Shown here: piece by piece, positions 53,850 through 64,000 of the stretch
Layout of the letters: each line of letters begins with the position of its first letter
How positions within the stretch are numbered: the first letter of the stretch is position 1
Assembly (NCBI GenBank): GCA_032716605.1
Contig: CM064519.1
Span: forward strand, 18,119,398-18,183,397
DNA: 64,000 bases
Source: Paralithodes platypus
Taxonomy: Eukaryota; Arthropoda; Malacostraca; Decapoda; Lithodidae
Direction of reading: 5' to 3'
The notes under the pieces: model-generated
Seen by the model: only the letters and a program-made list of their open reading frames with translations
Database searches by the model: none
Told to the model about the DNA's origin: nothing
Position numbers and translations under genes: made by a program

Positions 53850-55853
53850 AGTCAGTTTCTTTCCGTTTTCACTAATGAAAATTTGGCACAGATTCCAGAA
53901 GTCAATATGGTATATAGTGATAGTATAGAAAATATGTTAAGTACAGTTAGTATAAGTAGAAATGATGTGCTTAAGGAAATTGACAGACTGAAACCTCAAA
54001 AATCGCCTGGTCCTGACGAGGTATATGCTAGAGTATTAAAAGAATCTAGAGATGAGTTAAGTAGCCCATTAGCATTTTTATTTAACAAGTCATTAGAAAC
54101 AGGTTTAGTTCCAGAAGCTTGGAAGCTTGCAAATGTAGTTCCAATCTTCAAAAAAGGTGATAAATCGATAGCATCCAATTACCGTCCCATTAGTCTCACA
54201 TCAATCATAGGAAAGTTGCTAGAGTCTATTATTGCTAGGAAAATTAGAAGCCACTTAGAAAAATTTAACTTAATAAATTCTTCTCAGCATGGATTCATTC
54301 AGGGACGTTCTTGCCTTACTAATTTGCTTAGCTTTTTCTCAGAGGTATATGAAGCAGTAGATAGTGACAAGTCATAGGATATTATTTATTTAGATTTCAG
54401 TAAAGCTTTCGACAGAGTCCCTCATGAGAGATTGATGAGAAAGGTTGAGGCACATGGAATAGGAGGGTCGTTGTTGGGATGGATTAGGTCATGGCTAATT
54501 GGTAGGAAACAGAGAGTCAGCATAAATGGTACCAAGTCAGAGTGGGGAGCAGTCAAAAGTGGTGTCCCCCAGGGATCGGTATTAGGTCTCCTGTTGTTTC
54601 TTATATACATAAATGACCTAGAGATGAGATGAGATGAGAATGGTGAGATGGATGTGTGGGGCCAGGCTACAGGATAGAATAACAAATGTTGAGCTGAGGA
54701 GACGTTTAGGTATAAAGAGTATTAGCGAGGTGATGCGTACAAGTAGACTGGGATGCTATGGACATGTGGAGAGAATGGATGAACAAAATTGGGTGAAAAA
54801 ATGCAGGTCTGTGATTGTGGAGGGAGCTGCACCAAGGGGTGGACCGAGGAAGACCTGGGATCGGACTATACGCGCCGATCTCAAATCCAAGAACTTGACA
54901 AGTGAAGCAGCCCTTAACAGGGTTGCCTGGAATGCCGCCATTAGGACAAGAGACTGAAACTGCACTGATGTGTGGAACACTCGGTCTTAAAATTTTATGT
55001 TTATGTATGTATTTAGGTATAACTAGTAGGATAAGTAAATTCGCAGACGATACTAAAATGGGGAGATCAATTAAATCAGATAGCATATAGAGTGCCTCCA
55101 AAGGGATCTAGATACCTTACATGAATGGTCAGTAAATTGGCAGATGAAGATTAACATTGACAAATGCAAGGTATTAAAGATAGGGAAGATGCAAACAAAT
55201 GTTAAATATAAACTAGCTAATTTAGAACTAGAAAATTCAGACTGCGAGAAAGATCTAGGTGTGTTTGTTAGCAATTATTTGAATCCTAGAAAACAGTGTA
55301 TAAGCGTTCGTAATAAGGCAAACAGGATTCTCAGGTTCATCTCTAGGAGTGTGAGTAACAGAACTGCTGATGTTATCTTAAAACTTTACTTGTCATTAGT
55401 GAGACCCCATATGGATTATGCTGTCCAATTTTGGTGTCCTTATTACAGAATGGACATAGATTCATTGGAGAGAGTACAGCGTAGAATGACAAAAATGATC
55501 CATAATATTAGAAATCTTCCGTATGAAGAAAGGTTGAAGAAATTAGGTTTACAGTACATTCGTTAGAGAGACGCAGAGTTAGAGGGGATATGATAGAGGT
55601 GTTCAAGTGGGTTAGTGGGATTAACAAAAGGGACATGACAAATGTACTAAAGCTCAGTGATAGCGAAAGAACTCGTACCAATGGTTTCAAATTAGATAAA
55701 TTTAGTTTCAGAAAAGATATAGGCAAATATTGGTTTGGTAACAGAGTTGTAGATGGGTGGAATGGACTACCAAGTGCTATAGTGGGATCAAAAACGGTAG
55801 GGAGCTTTAAGATAAAATTGGATAAGCATATGGACGAGAAGGGTTTGGTGTGA
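53850..55853 (+). pseudogene. CR1-like reverse transcriptase, broken
   Basis: Landmarks: [80 protein letters not shown] and YINDLE, then the insertion, then ISKFADDTKMG. C-terminal domain: KCKVLKIGKMQTN, VRPHMDYAVQFWCPYY, RVVDGWNGLPSAIV. Damage: TAG at 54376 (before IIYLDF), frameshifts near 55090 and 55565. The endonuclease is missing. Confidence 0.9.
54627..55015 (+). pseudogene. Nested LINE C-terminal fragment
   Basis: Reads RMVRWMCGARLQDRITNVEL, RRRLGIKSISEVMRTSRLG, CYGHVERMDEQNWVKKCR, RGGPRKTWDRTIRADLKSKN. This is the end of a different non-LTR element (RTE-like by its RW(F/Y)GHVER motif). It separates the YINDLE and FADD parts of the host LINE's palm. The 3' end has TTTATGTATGTATTTAGGTA. 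Confidence 0.85.
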
Positions 55854-56098
55854 AGGGGGATCAGCCGGGTTGGGCCAATCAGCGCTCTGCAGACCCCCGT
55901 AATCCTGCGTTAATCTCTAACCGTTTTGGTAAGATGATCCTCAGGGTATTAGAGTGTTGAGCCTATAATGCCTCCCTCAATCACATAGAAAAAAAAAAAA
56001 AAAAAAATGGGCTTTGTAATTGGGGTTGTGTGGGACAGGGATCTGCCTTGCTTAGGCCAATCGGCTTTCTGCAGACTCCCATTTTCTTATGTTCTTAT

Positions 56099-56734
56099 AG
56101 GTCAGCCCTGTGGATCTGCGCGGTCTGCGGGCGGGTTCTAAAGAAGAAGAAGACCAACCAAAGTTCACTAGATAGTATATAAATGCCGAAAATCGTTACA
56201 GTAATGGAAAAATCTCTACAATAAATCTCTAAAATGGCTATAATATACAGAATATCGCTCTAAATGGCTATAATATACGGAATATCGCTCAAATTCATGT
56301 CGCCAAATGTTTATAGCCCTGGTTTAGTAAATATAACGGGTTTAATGATCCCGTTCTCGACCATGTGTGTACCCCATTTTCTGAACCTCGGCCTATATTT
56401 TGCTTTAATTGGCTATCGTCTATTCATTCATTATAATTGAGTCTGCCCTTCAACGAAACCATTATAATTAGGCCTGAAGTAAAGACCCCAACTCTATTAC
56501 TAGAGGGCTAGAGCAAATGGGCTGTAAATTTCCACACCTAGACTTGGCTAGGCTATTCCCTGGGCCCTGGCTGACTCATCCCAAATGGGTGACGGACAGT
56601 GACGTTGGCCCATGATGGTGGCTTGGCTCAATGACTAAACCACTATCCTTAGTAACCTAGGTAATTTTTGGCAACTTTGGCCCTGTATATGGTAAGGATG
56701 TAGTACTGTATTCGGGAATCGATTATCGGGCGTA
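56099..56734. other. Non-coding DNA
   Basis: Contains a 30-base tandem pair (AATGGCTATAATATACGGAA) at 56232-56290. No gene seen. Confidence 0.45.
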
Positions 56735-56800
56735 TCGCCCGCTTTGTTTACATTACTTGTACGCTCGGGGTTGCATTCCTGTCTATCTTGACTGCTTTTT
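56735..56800 (+). repeat. Dispersed repeat, copy of 48325
   Basis: GCGTATCGCCCGCTTTGTTT to CCTGTCTATCTTGACTGC. Its inverted twin lies at 62295-62375, on the other side of the 5.4-kb unit. Confidence 0.75.
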
Positions 56801-57084
56801 TCTGTTATTTGCCCCCTTGCTGGCAATATATATGATGATGAATATAAGTCATGGAGGAGTGAAGGGGGGCAAAGCCCCTCGTCAACCTATTATTTTATCC
56901 CACGGCAAGGTTCAAGGTAAATTCAAGGCAGGGTGTCAAACGGAGCAATTTTGGGTAATTTTTTTGAAAAGACTCACAGCATTATTATACATAGGCCTAA
57001 TTTATCAGGGAAAGTGAAGCTCTATGGAATCCTTATAATATACTCACATAGATTCCACTGTGGGAGAATAGGGTAAATGTTTAT

Positions 57085-57445
57085 CACCACCCAGTGACAA
57101 GTTTTTCAGGTTATTTTTTTTTGTTTTTTATTTTTTATTTGATATACAGTGTTGTTTAATACCAAGGACTGTCGCATTTTACTATTTTCCCATTATCCAT
57201 CAATCTTAAGACACGGCCCCCGATAGTGGGGAGGGCTATGAAGATCAGGGAAATTGTGGGGTAAAAGGCGTAAATAAAGGGGTAATATTGGAAGAACTCT
57301 GAAAATACAATATTTAAAAGTAACAAAACCGGAAAATGGAAAAACCCGAGCCAACTTTTGACCAAACTTGGCTCGGGTTTTTCAATTTTTCAGAGTCCAA
57401 AATCACAGTAGGCCTAGCCTCATTTCGAAAGTTGGCCGTTTTTTT
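57085..57445. repeat. Long inverted repeat, left arm
   Basis: Inverted partner of 58512-58793 plus 59191-59275. It holds the empty version of the retroposon target (ATACCAAGGACTGTCGC at 57158-57174). Confidence 0.85.
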
Positions 57446-57471
57446 TTTTTGGCAAAAGTTGGGGTCAATAT

Positions 57472-57962
57472 TTACGAGTCGCACCACAGCTGGGATCTCA
57501 TTTCGGTAAATTTCTATAATTGCACCTATACGAGCTAAACAAATTATTATTTTATTTAACAGGAAGGTACAACGAGGTAAGTGATGTGGTATAGGTGGCA
57601 ATATGCGGAAATGGATTATAAGGGCATTCCGGCCCCTCTGACAAAAGTCTATCAATCTAGATGTGACACGGATTTACAATATTTCAGAGACATTAGCCTA
57701 ACCTAACAACCTTACCTAACCTAACCTAGTATTATGGGTGGGGGCTGCCACCCCCACACCCTCGCTGGTTGGGTAACACGGTAGAAATCCAGTTGGGGTG
57801 GAGTGAATAACCGTAGATTTTCGTAGGGGGGTAAGAGGGGGGCAGAATGCCCTTATAATCCATTTCCGCATATTGCCACCTATACCACATCACTTACCTC
57901 GTCGTACCTTCCTGTTAAATAGAATAATAATTTGTTTAGCTCGTATAGGTGCAATTATAGAA
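57472..57962. repeat. Palindromic block
   Basis: 57513-57632 (TATAATTGCACCTATACGAG .. GGATTATAAGGGCATTC) is inverted at 57840-57962. TTAGG-type tracts and a CCCCCAC phrase lie between the arms. Confidence 0.8.
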
Positions 57963-58246
57963 TAATACCCTCATTTCTAATGGTAGTTTTGGGTTCCTAT
58001 CATTCTATGCTTCATTGCTATATACTTTTTATCCACGGAATTTTTTTTTTTTTTTTTTTTTTTTGCATTAACCTAACCAAAAAACCTAACCTAACCTAAA
58101 TGTATATGGGGGAGGTTAGGTTAGGTTAGGTTTTTTGGTTAGGTTAATGCTAAAAAAAAATGTAAGCCAAGAAGAAAAAAAAAATCCTGTGCATAAAAAG
58201 TATATAGCAATGAAGCATAGAATGATAGGAACCCAAAACTACCATT
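57963..58246. mobile_element. Palindromic foldback MITE, second member
   Basis: Relative of 34752-35159: GGTAGTTTTGGGTTCCTATC at the left, its complement at the right, and opposed telomere-type tracts at the centre. It splits the right arm of the surrounding palindrome. Confidence 0.8.
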
Positions 58247-58511
58247 AGAAATGAGATCCCGGCTGTGGTGCGACTCGTAAATTTTGAACAAAGTTGGCTC
58301 GGATTTAAGGGATTTAGCGGGGGTGTGGGGGCGGCAGCCCCCACCCATAATACTAGGTTAGGTTAGGTTATTTGGTTAGGTTAATGACAAAACTGGGCTC
58401 AGATTTCATGGATTTAGCGGGGGTGTTGGGGGTGGCAGCCCCACCCATTATTCTAGGTTAGGTTAGGCTAATGTTAACCACATTCTTACTGGCTTTATCC
58501 ACGTTGAAAAA

Positions 58512-59280
58512 CAAAAAAACCCGAGCCAACTTTCGAAATGAGGTTACTGTGATTTTGGACTCTGAAAAATTGAAAAACCCGAGCCAAGTTTGGTCAAAAC
58601 TTGGCTCGGGTTTTTCCATTTTCAGGTTTTGTTACTTTTAAATATTGTATTTTCAGAGTTCTTCCAATATTTCCCCTATATTTACGCCTTTTACCCCGTA
58701 ATTTCCCTGATCTTCATAGCCCTCCCAACTATCGGGGGCCGTGTCTTAAGATTGATGGGTAATGGGAAAATAGTAAAATGCGACAGTCCTTGGTTGTTGT
58801 TGTTGTTCCCCAGGCTGTCTGGCCGAACAGCCCCAAGGTCTCGAGCGCCCCCACAAAACCCTCCCTGCTTACCACTAACAAAGCCCGGGTGACCGAAGCC
58901 ACTCCAAGGCAGGGAGCTGAGGAGGGTGCGGAAACGCCCGGGAAACCAAAACCCCACCCAAGGCCCTGTGCCCCTCAGCAATTATGAAGGGAAAGTTGAG
59001 GGGCAAGGGAAAAATGTGACACTTTGGCTCCCAATCTGCCAACTTCTAGGTTGGCAGTAGGAAGGTCAATCCACGGAAAAGACGCCGTCACTTGAGATCT
59101 AGAAGATATAGAAGTAAAAGGAACAGTCAGAGTAAGCTATGGGTATGGCAGAGAACACTCAGCTCTCACTCTGATAGACCAGCCCATCACCAGTCCTTGG
59201 TATTAAACAACACTGTATATCAAATAAAAAATAAAAAACAACAAAAAATAACCTGAAAACTCGTCACTGGTTGGTGATAA
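58512..59280. repeat. Long inverted repeat, right arm (interrupted)
   Basis: Inverted partner of 57085-57445, split by the (AAC)n retroposon at 58794-59190. Confidence 0.85.
58794..59190 (-). mobile_element. (AAC)n-tailed short retroposon, copy C
   Basis: 397 bp with a perfect 10-bp target duplication CAGTCCTTGG (58784-58793 and 59191-59200). The (AAC)n tail is on the minus strand. The unoccupied target in the other palindrome arm proves the borders. Open frames across it are not genes. Confidence 0.92.
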
Positions 59281-59649
59281 ACATTTACCAAGAATAGTTT
59301 TGATAGTTAACTATAGTTTTGATGTAAATACTACCGCAACTACGAATCTTGTTTCCGAGACCTAGTATATTAACCTAACCTAACCTAACCCTAGACCCAG
59401 TACGTGGGATACAACACTAGCCCTTGCATGCCAGCTATTGTGGGTTCATATATTAGACATACAGTAACATCTTTGTAGAACACAACACTTTACCGTAGCG
59501 AGTGTACTCCATTCCGAACACTTTTTGTAAACATGAACACGTCCGTAGCGGAGCTCTAAAAGATTGCGGGACTGAGTTTGTTTACGCGCGGGACTATTTA
59601 TATCGACAAAATCGAGTTACAAAACTTATCAAAACTATTCTACCACAAC

Positions 59650-59770
59650 GGAATCTATGTGAGTATATTATAAGGATTCCATAGAGCTTCACTTTCCCTA
59701 ATAAATTATGTATAATAACGCTGCGAGTCTATTCGCGATAATTATCCAATTTTGTTTTAGACTTAAATTG
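59650..59770. repeat. Inverted partner of 56960-57065
   Basis: TATTATAAGGATTCCATAGA and GCTTCACTTTCCCTAATAAA are the complement of the stretch just inside the left end of the 5.4-kb unit. Confidence 0.75.
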
Positions 59771-60266
59771 GTAAATATTTACCTATGGTCCCGTTAAAAT
59801 ATCCTCAAGTAACCTATTAAAAACTGTTCAGGGGACTGGTTAGAACTTGTAGGATGTTTAATTGAAGGTCGGAAATCAGTATTTACTGAGAAATAAAAGT
59901 CTTAAAATGTTTTACGGGAGGGTCTGACTCTGTACGCCGCCACATACGCGCGGCCCCGCCCACTGCCCATAATGTACAAATATTATATTAGATTAGATTA
60001 ACCTAACCTAACCTAACCCTAATATAATATAGCCTAATATAATATAATATAACATAACTTAACTTAACATTACCTGGGAAAGAGAGGGCAGGGACCCTGG
60101 GTGACTCATAGCGCATTTTAAGACTGTTATTTCTCAGTAAATACTGGTTTCCGACATTCAATTAAACATCCTACAAGTTCTAACCAGTCCCCTGAACAGT
60201 TTTGAATAGGTTATCCTACTTGAGGATATTTTAACGGGACCATAGGTAAACATTTATCCTTAAATT
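59765..60266. repeat. Foldback element with 145-bp arms
   Basis: 59780-59912 (ACCTATGGTCCCGTTAAAAT .. GTCTTAAAATG) is inverted at 60112-60250. The loop contains CCTAACC tracts and ATATAATATAAC repeats. Confidence 0.85.
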
Positions 60267-60614
60267 AATCGGAGTGGGTATTTGCACCCGACCGTGAAAA
60301 TACCACGAGCAGTATTTGCACCCGACCGTGTAAATAACACTACGGTATTTGTACCCGATCGTCGTCTTATGCATCGTCTTATAAATATTTTGATACAGAC
60401 TTAAATATAGCAAAATGAACAATATAACAAAGAGAAGCTGACAAATATAGAATAATATACAGTATGTGAAGCAGTGAGCGGAATATCTTTTTCCTATCAC
60501 TCAGTTCAGTTTGTCTTAAATTGCCATACTACACTATAGATTTCACTTAGCCTATAGAACACTATAAATTTCACTTAGCCTATAGAATAATACATGTGAA
60601 CCAGTGAGAAGAAT

Positions 60615-60775
60615 ATCTTATTGAAGTTTTTACGATAACAAACTGTATAACTGCCTGAGAATGTCAAGAACAGTGAAACTTTGGAGATTTTTAAGAAGAG
60701 ATTGAAGATGCACTTATTCACTGAGTGCTATGACTTCGAAGACAAGACCATAAAGCCTGAATTCAAGTGCTAGAA
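60615..60775 (+). pseudogene. LINE reverse transcriptase end fragment
   Basis: Reads LPENVKNSETLEIFKKRLKM and HLFTECYDFEDKTIKPEFKC then a stop, the terminal phrase (LPENVKNSET..FKK.LK.HLF) of CR1/L2-like proteins. Confidence 0.75.
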
Positions 60776-61007
60776 TATGTGAGGGCGGCTGCGACGAGCG
60801 TCGTGAAAGCGATGGAGCGTGGCCGAGAATCATCACTACAAGTAACAAGTAACAAATTATTTACGGAATTAAGAAACAAAAAATAATCAGGAAGTATATA
60901 TAGAGTAAAGTCTTGATGTACTATTGAAGCTGATAATAAGCACCAAGAGACAAGGGGATAGGTTAACGGATAAAATAAAGGTACAGTATCTACCATGTGG
61001 TTGCCAC

Positions 61008-61090
61008 TCTATAAGAACATAGGAAAATGAGAGTCTGTGGAAAGCTGATTGGCCCACACAAGGCAGATCCCACTCACACTCAACCATAAA
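61008..61090 (-). repeat. CR1-like LINE 3' tail, solo
   Basis: Complement of the tail at 56025-56098: GGATCTGCCTTG, GGCCAATC, GACT(C)CCATTTTC and TATGTTCTTATAG. Only the last 80 bases are present. Confidence 0.8.
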
Positions 61091-62060
61091 TATAAGGCCT
61101 AATTGTAGGCCCAGCTCACTAATACCAGTATCCCTGTCTGCATCAAAAGATGGTCTTAAGCTGACATGATCAAATCTGATTCACAATCATGAAGTAAACT
61201 TAGAACTGCAACTATATTACAGCCAACATCGCCGTTTGACAGATGATTAACGAAAAGAGATGAGTGAAGTGATTAACACTCAACGAGCGGCCTAGGTGGT
61301 AATTTCTATGTACCGCCCAGCGTTTTTTTTTACCATAAATGGGGTTGTTTCCGTGCTCTTTTTCATGCATAAACAAGACCCAGAGCGTAATACAAGTATG
61401 TATCCCTGAAAGGGCGTAAATTGAACTTTCCAATGACACCCGAACCATCCTTCTACGATCACTGGTTGTCTTGCAACGATCGTGCAACCGAAGGGCAAAA
61501 TCGCTAAAATACGGTCATTTTCTGACATTATTACGTGTGAAACGAGTGAGAGAGGGTGGAGTATAAAGGAATACATCTCAGTAGCTCCATGGCCACCGTG
61601 GCGAACGGTCATGAGGTAACCTACGCTCCTCCCACCGCTCCGCTCTCTCTCAGAGCACATTACGTGCTCAAAATTGCACTCGACAATAGCCGTGACCCGC
61701 CACATAGGCTACATTTATTTCACTCGACAATAGCCGGGCGCCGACAGTTAAGGGTTAATATAATATGCAACCAGCAAACAAACAACTTAATTCTAGTATG
61801 AAGCATTCCAAAATAGTTACTTTGCAAGACGTTAGAAATATGAAGAAATGGGCAAAGCTGAGTGGAATTGTGTTAGAGATGTATGCATTTGTGAGAAATG
61901 AAACTGGTGAAATTATTCAAAAAGTTCTACAGTACAAGTTTTTTGTGACATGATGGGAGATACATAAATAACAAGGACAGTATTGCTAGATAGGGACAAA
62001 CATGAAATCCAAGCAGTATAAGTGGGTTTGTATTAATGTCGGTATCGCAAAATAAGATGA
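61091..62060. other. Unassigned DNA inside the TIR element
   Basis: Open frames up to 137 codons on either strand (for example 61292-61705 minus) have no recognisable motif. CACTCGACAATAGCC occurs twice (61678, 61721). I could not identify a gene. Confidence 0.4.
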
Positions 62061-62294
62061 CCATCGGGTGCAAATAACGTTCAGTGTTATTAACACGGTC
62101 GGGTGCAAATACCCACGTCCTAAATTAATATGAGAAGGAAAACAAGAAAATTAACCTGAAATAGGCTAGCATTGTTTTGGTAATTTTATCACTTCCTAAG
62201 ACATAATTTGGACTATAAATCACATGTTTATCTTTGCATATACAATAATGGAGACTACAATATAATGGATTTAGCTTTTGTTTGACACCCTGAT

Positions 62295-62375
62295 TCAAGG
62301 CAGTCAAAATAGACAGGAACATTCGCGAGCGTACAATAACAAAGCTGGCGATACGCCCGAATATTACATTCTTAC
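62295..62375 (-). repeat. Dispersed repeat, inverted copy
   Basis: Complement of GGGCGTATCGCC..TTCCTGTCTATTTTGACTGC, as at 48325, 56735 and 63262. Confidence 0.75.
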
Positions 62376-62883
62376 CCAATATATTTTTTTGACGAAGTCA
62401 TCGATCCTATACTATCACCTTTTAGGTTTTATCATTATTTAGAAGAGGGTGGCTCGCAGTGTTATTAGAAATAATTTAGGTAAGATTTGTGTTATCGGGC
62501 ATATCACCTACCTCTGACCGGGTATATCCTAGTGTTTACAATACCCCTTTGAAAGGACATTAACCTAACCTAACAACCTTACCTAACCTATCCTAGTATT
62601 ATGGGTGGGGGCTGCCACCCCCACACCCCTGCCCCCACACCCCCGCTGTTTGACATTCAACTTACGTGTTCACACGACGTACGCCCGGTAACACAACTCA
62701 TTCCATAATTTATTGGAGACATTGCAGGTCTATGAAATTTCTATACAGTACAGTACTGTACTTATGTATAATCCGTTATTGGACAATCATTTTGATCACC
62801 TTTATGAAACCTGATATTGTCGGAAAAAACTAGATAATAATGATAATAGGCCTACTGTATGATAAACTTGTTTTCAATTGCAG
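62376..62883. other. Non-coding DNA with CCTAACC tract
   Basis: TAACCTAACAACCTTACCTA and GGGGGCTGCCACCCCC phrases at 62561-62645, as seen elsewhere in the window. No gene seen. Confidence 0.45.
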
Positions 62884-62985
62884 AGCGCTGGAGATTGGCG
62901 TCCAATTGACCCCAACGAAGACTCACCAGGACCGGCAGGGACTACGAGGCGACACACTTGACCCAACTGCCTCAAGAAATTAAAG
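62884..62985 (+). CDS. Possible 102-bp exon
   Basis: Preceded by TTGTTTTCAATTGCAG and followed by TTAAAG|GTGATT. Two frames stay open for most of it, SAGDWRPIDPNEDSPGPAG and ALEIGVQLTPTKTHQDRQ, but both reach stops before the donor. The third stops early. If real it is a last coding exon or UTR. No similarity recognised. Confidence 0.25.
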
Positions 62986-63261
62986 GTGATTATAAACGCT
63001 AACACTGAGTGAAGTGGATGGATGGAGTTGAGAGGTACACAGGTCTCCCTCGATTTACGATTGGGTTACGTTCCTGAAAACCCGATCTTAAATAGAAAAT
63101 AATATAGCCACCCTAAAATTAATGGGGTAAATGGGGATGCGTTCTCGGACCAGCCAAAACCCAAACTTCGGATAGTGAGGGAGATCTGTATATGAGTGAG
63201 TGTGTTGGGTGGGAGGAGGAATCCTGGCTAACTGGTGGCAGAGATGGGCAAGAATGTAGTT

Positions 63262-63350
63262 ACCGGGTGTACCGCCCGTCTTGTTTACACTACGCGGACG
63301 CTCACCATCATGTTCCTGTCTATTTTGACTGCCTTTGGATACAAGAATAC
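63262..63350 (+). repeat. Dispersed repeat, copy of 48325
   Basis: GGGTGTACCGCCCGTCTTGT to TCCTGTCTATTTTGACTGCC. Closest to the 48325 copy. Confidence 0.75.
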
Positions 63351-63825
63351 ATTACCCTAACCAAACAACGTAACCTAACCTAGTATTCTAGATTTATAAG
63401 TATTTATTTTATTATAAGTATTTATAGATGATTTATGTTGCCGGGACTTTTTGCACTGATATCGGTAACTAGACTGAAGGTAAAGTATGTTAGGCTGTTG
63501 AATTTTTACAAAGTGTAATTTTTGAAGCTGCCAGACCACAATTGCCCGTAAAAATTGCTCGAAAAACGGCTCGTGTGACTCAACCTTAAACATTTGACTA
63601 TTATGATTTTAATTAACTTGCTCATGTAGTAATGTACACCCTATGTGGTGGATTATGTTCTTTTACTTATAAATTATTCTTTTGCTAAAGTATTGTTTCC
63701 ACATAGCGATTTTGATAAGTTCTCTTGTCTTTTTACTGTGTTCGTCCAAGTTTTGGTTTGTTTATTTTGCAATTTTTACATTATAATACAGTATCATACT
63801 GTACTTCTTATGTAGGTCCTGTCCA

Positions 63826-63900
63826 GAACACCTTATCAAAGGTCTTCTCCAGGTCTACAAACACAAGATACAGATCCCTATCTGTAAGTATCTTAGATGA
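63826..63900 (-). pseudogene. LINE reverse transcriptase scrap
   Basis: On the minus strand ILTDRDLYLVFVDLEKTFDK then VFW, the first catalytic Asp region (F.DLEKAFD) of a LINE polymerase. Only about 25 residues. Confidence 0.65.
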
Positions 63901-64000
63901 TTAGACAATTTTATGCAGTTTCAAGAGGACCTTTTGAAGCTAACAGGGTACAAACTAACATAATACACCTTTTAAGTCTGACAGATTCTAGATAAACTGC

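Larger units (their letters stand above)
53740..56098 (+). mobile_element. CR1-like LINE, 5' truncated, with nested insertion
   Basis: Reverse transcriptase from about 53850 to the stop near 55851, a 3' UTR, an A run (55989-56009) and the tail ..TTTTCTTATGTTCTTATAG. The 3' end family recurs inverted at 61008-61087. A foreign LINE fragment occupies 54627-55015. Confidence 0.88.
60270..62120. mobile_element. TIR element with 9-bp flanking duplication
   Basis: Ends GTGGGTATTTGCACCCGACC and its complement. The word TATTTGCACCCGACCGTG is repeated subterminally (60308, and once degenerate at 60345). Flanks TAAATTAAT (60261-60269 and 62121-62129). Nine-base duplications are typical of Mutator-like elements, but no transposase is present, so the class is open. 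It contains two LINE fragments. Confidence 0.65.
56929..62292. mobile_element. 5.4-kb unit with hAT-like ends and 8-bp target duplication
   Basis: Left end CAGGGTGTCAAAC at 56929, right end GTTTGACACCCTG at 62292. ATTCAAGG flanks it on both sides (56921-56928 and 62293-62300). The outermost DNA matches the 202-bp MITE at 48565 (left GAGCAATTTTG; right ATATGAGAAGGAA..ACAAGAAAATTAAC), so this looks like a large derivative of that MITE. No transposase is inside. The interior is a nest of palindromes, a retroposon, LINE pieces and a TIR element. Confidence 0.75.

Overview
This is nuclear DNA of a eukaryote, most likely an arthropod and probably a decapod crustacean. The grounds are short arrays of the arthropod telomere-type unit TTAGG/CCTAA at many places, spliceosomal exon borders, and the mix of transposons (piggyBac, PIF/Harbinger, hAT-like MITEs, DIRS, Ty3/gypsy and several CR1- and RTE-like LINEs). 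The organism call is inference. No complete ordinary host gene is present, and I saw no rRNA, intact tRNA or CRISPR array. Almost every long reading frame belongs to a mobile element, and most carry frameshifts or stops.

Layout. 1-3389: a frameshifted piggyBac element behind an 83-bp palindrome and a G-rich repeat. 3773-8146: a LINE 3'-to-5' on the minus strand, next to a foreign ORF1 fragment. 8384-10862: a gypsy-type fragment. 10863-27000: a compound satellite of TGACTG-like DNA with two inverted arms, a 4.7-kb non-coding insertion, a 2.2-kb Harbinger element and a LINE tail. 27729-31600: a gene encoding two fused retropepsin-like domains with a lysine-rich tail, hit by a composite MITE and foldback elements. 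31600-35970: direct segmental repeats, LINE tails and a palindromic MITE. 36029-36182: one exon resembling an ABCC (MRP5-type) transporter, the best candidate for conserved host coding sequence. 37147-43168: a DIRS element with tyrosine recombinase. 43170-44440: the end of an RNase H LINE. 44441-48243: a second copy of the double-retropepsin gene, broken by a 1.8-kb element. 48325-56098: LINEs and MITEs. 56929-62292: a 5.4-kb unit bounded by hAT-like ends and a perfect 8-bp duplication, full of nested palindromes. 62293-64000: small repeats, a possible exon and a reverse transcriptase scrap.

How the parts relate. The window is a nest of insertions. Several are datable relative to one another because a second, empty copy of the target lies in the same window: the (AAC)n retroposon at 58794, the TTAA element at 49793, and the block inside the lysine-rich exon at 28983. 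The double-retropepsin gene, duplicated at DNA level with its intron and differing at only a handful of positions, is the most unusual coding unit. Its two halves could form an intramolecular protease pair, but the first active site reads Asp-Thr-Arg instead of Asp-Thr-Gly, so activity is uncertain.
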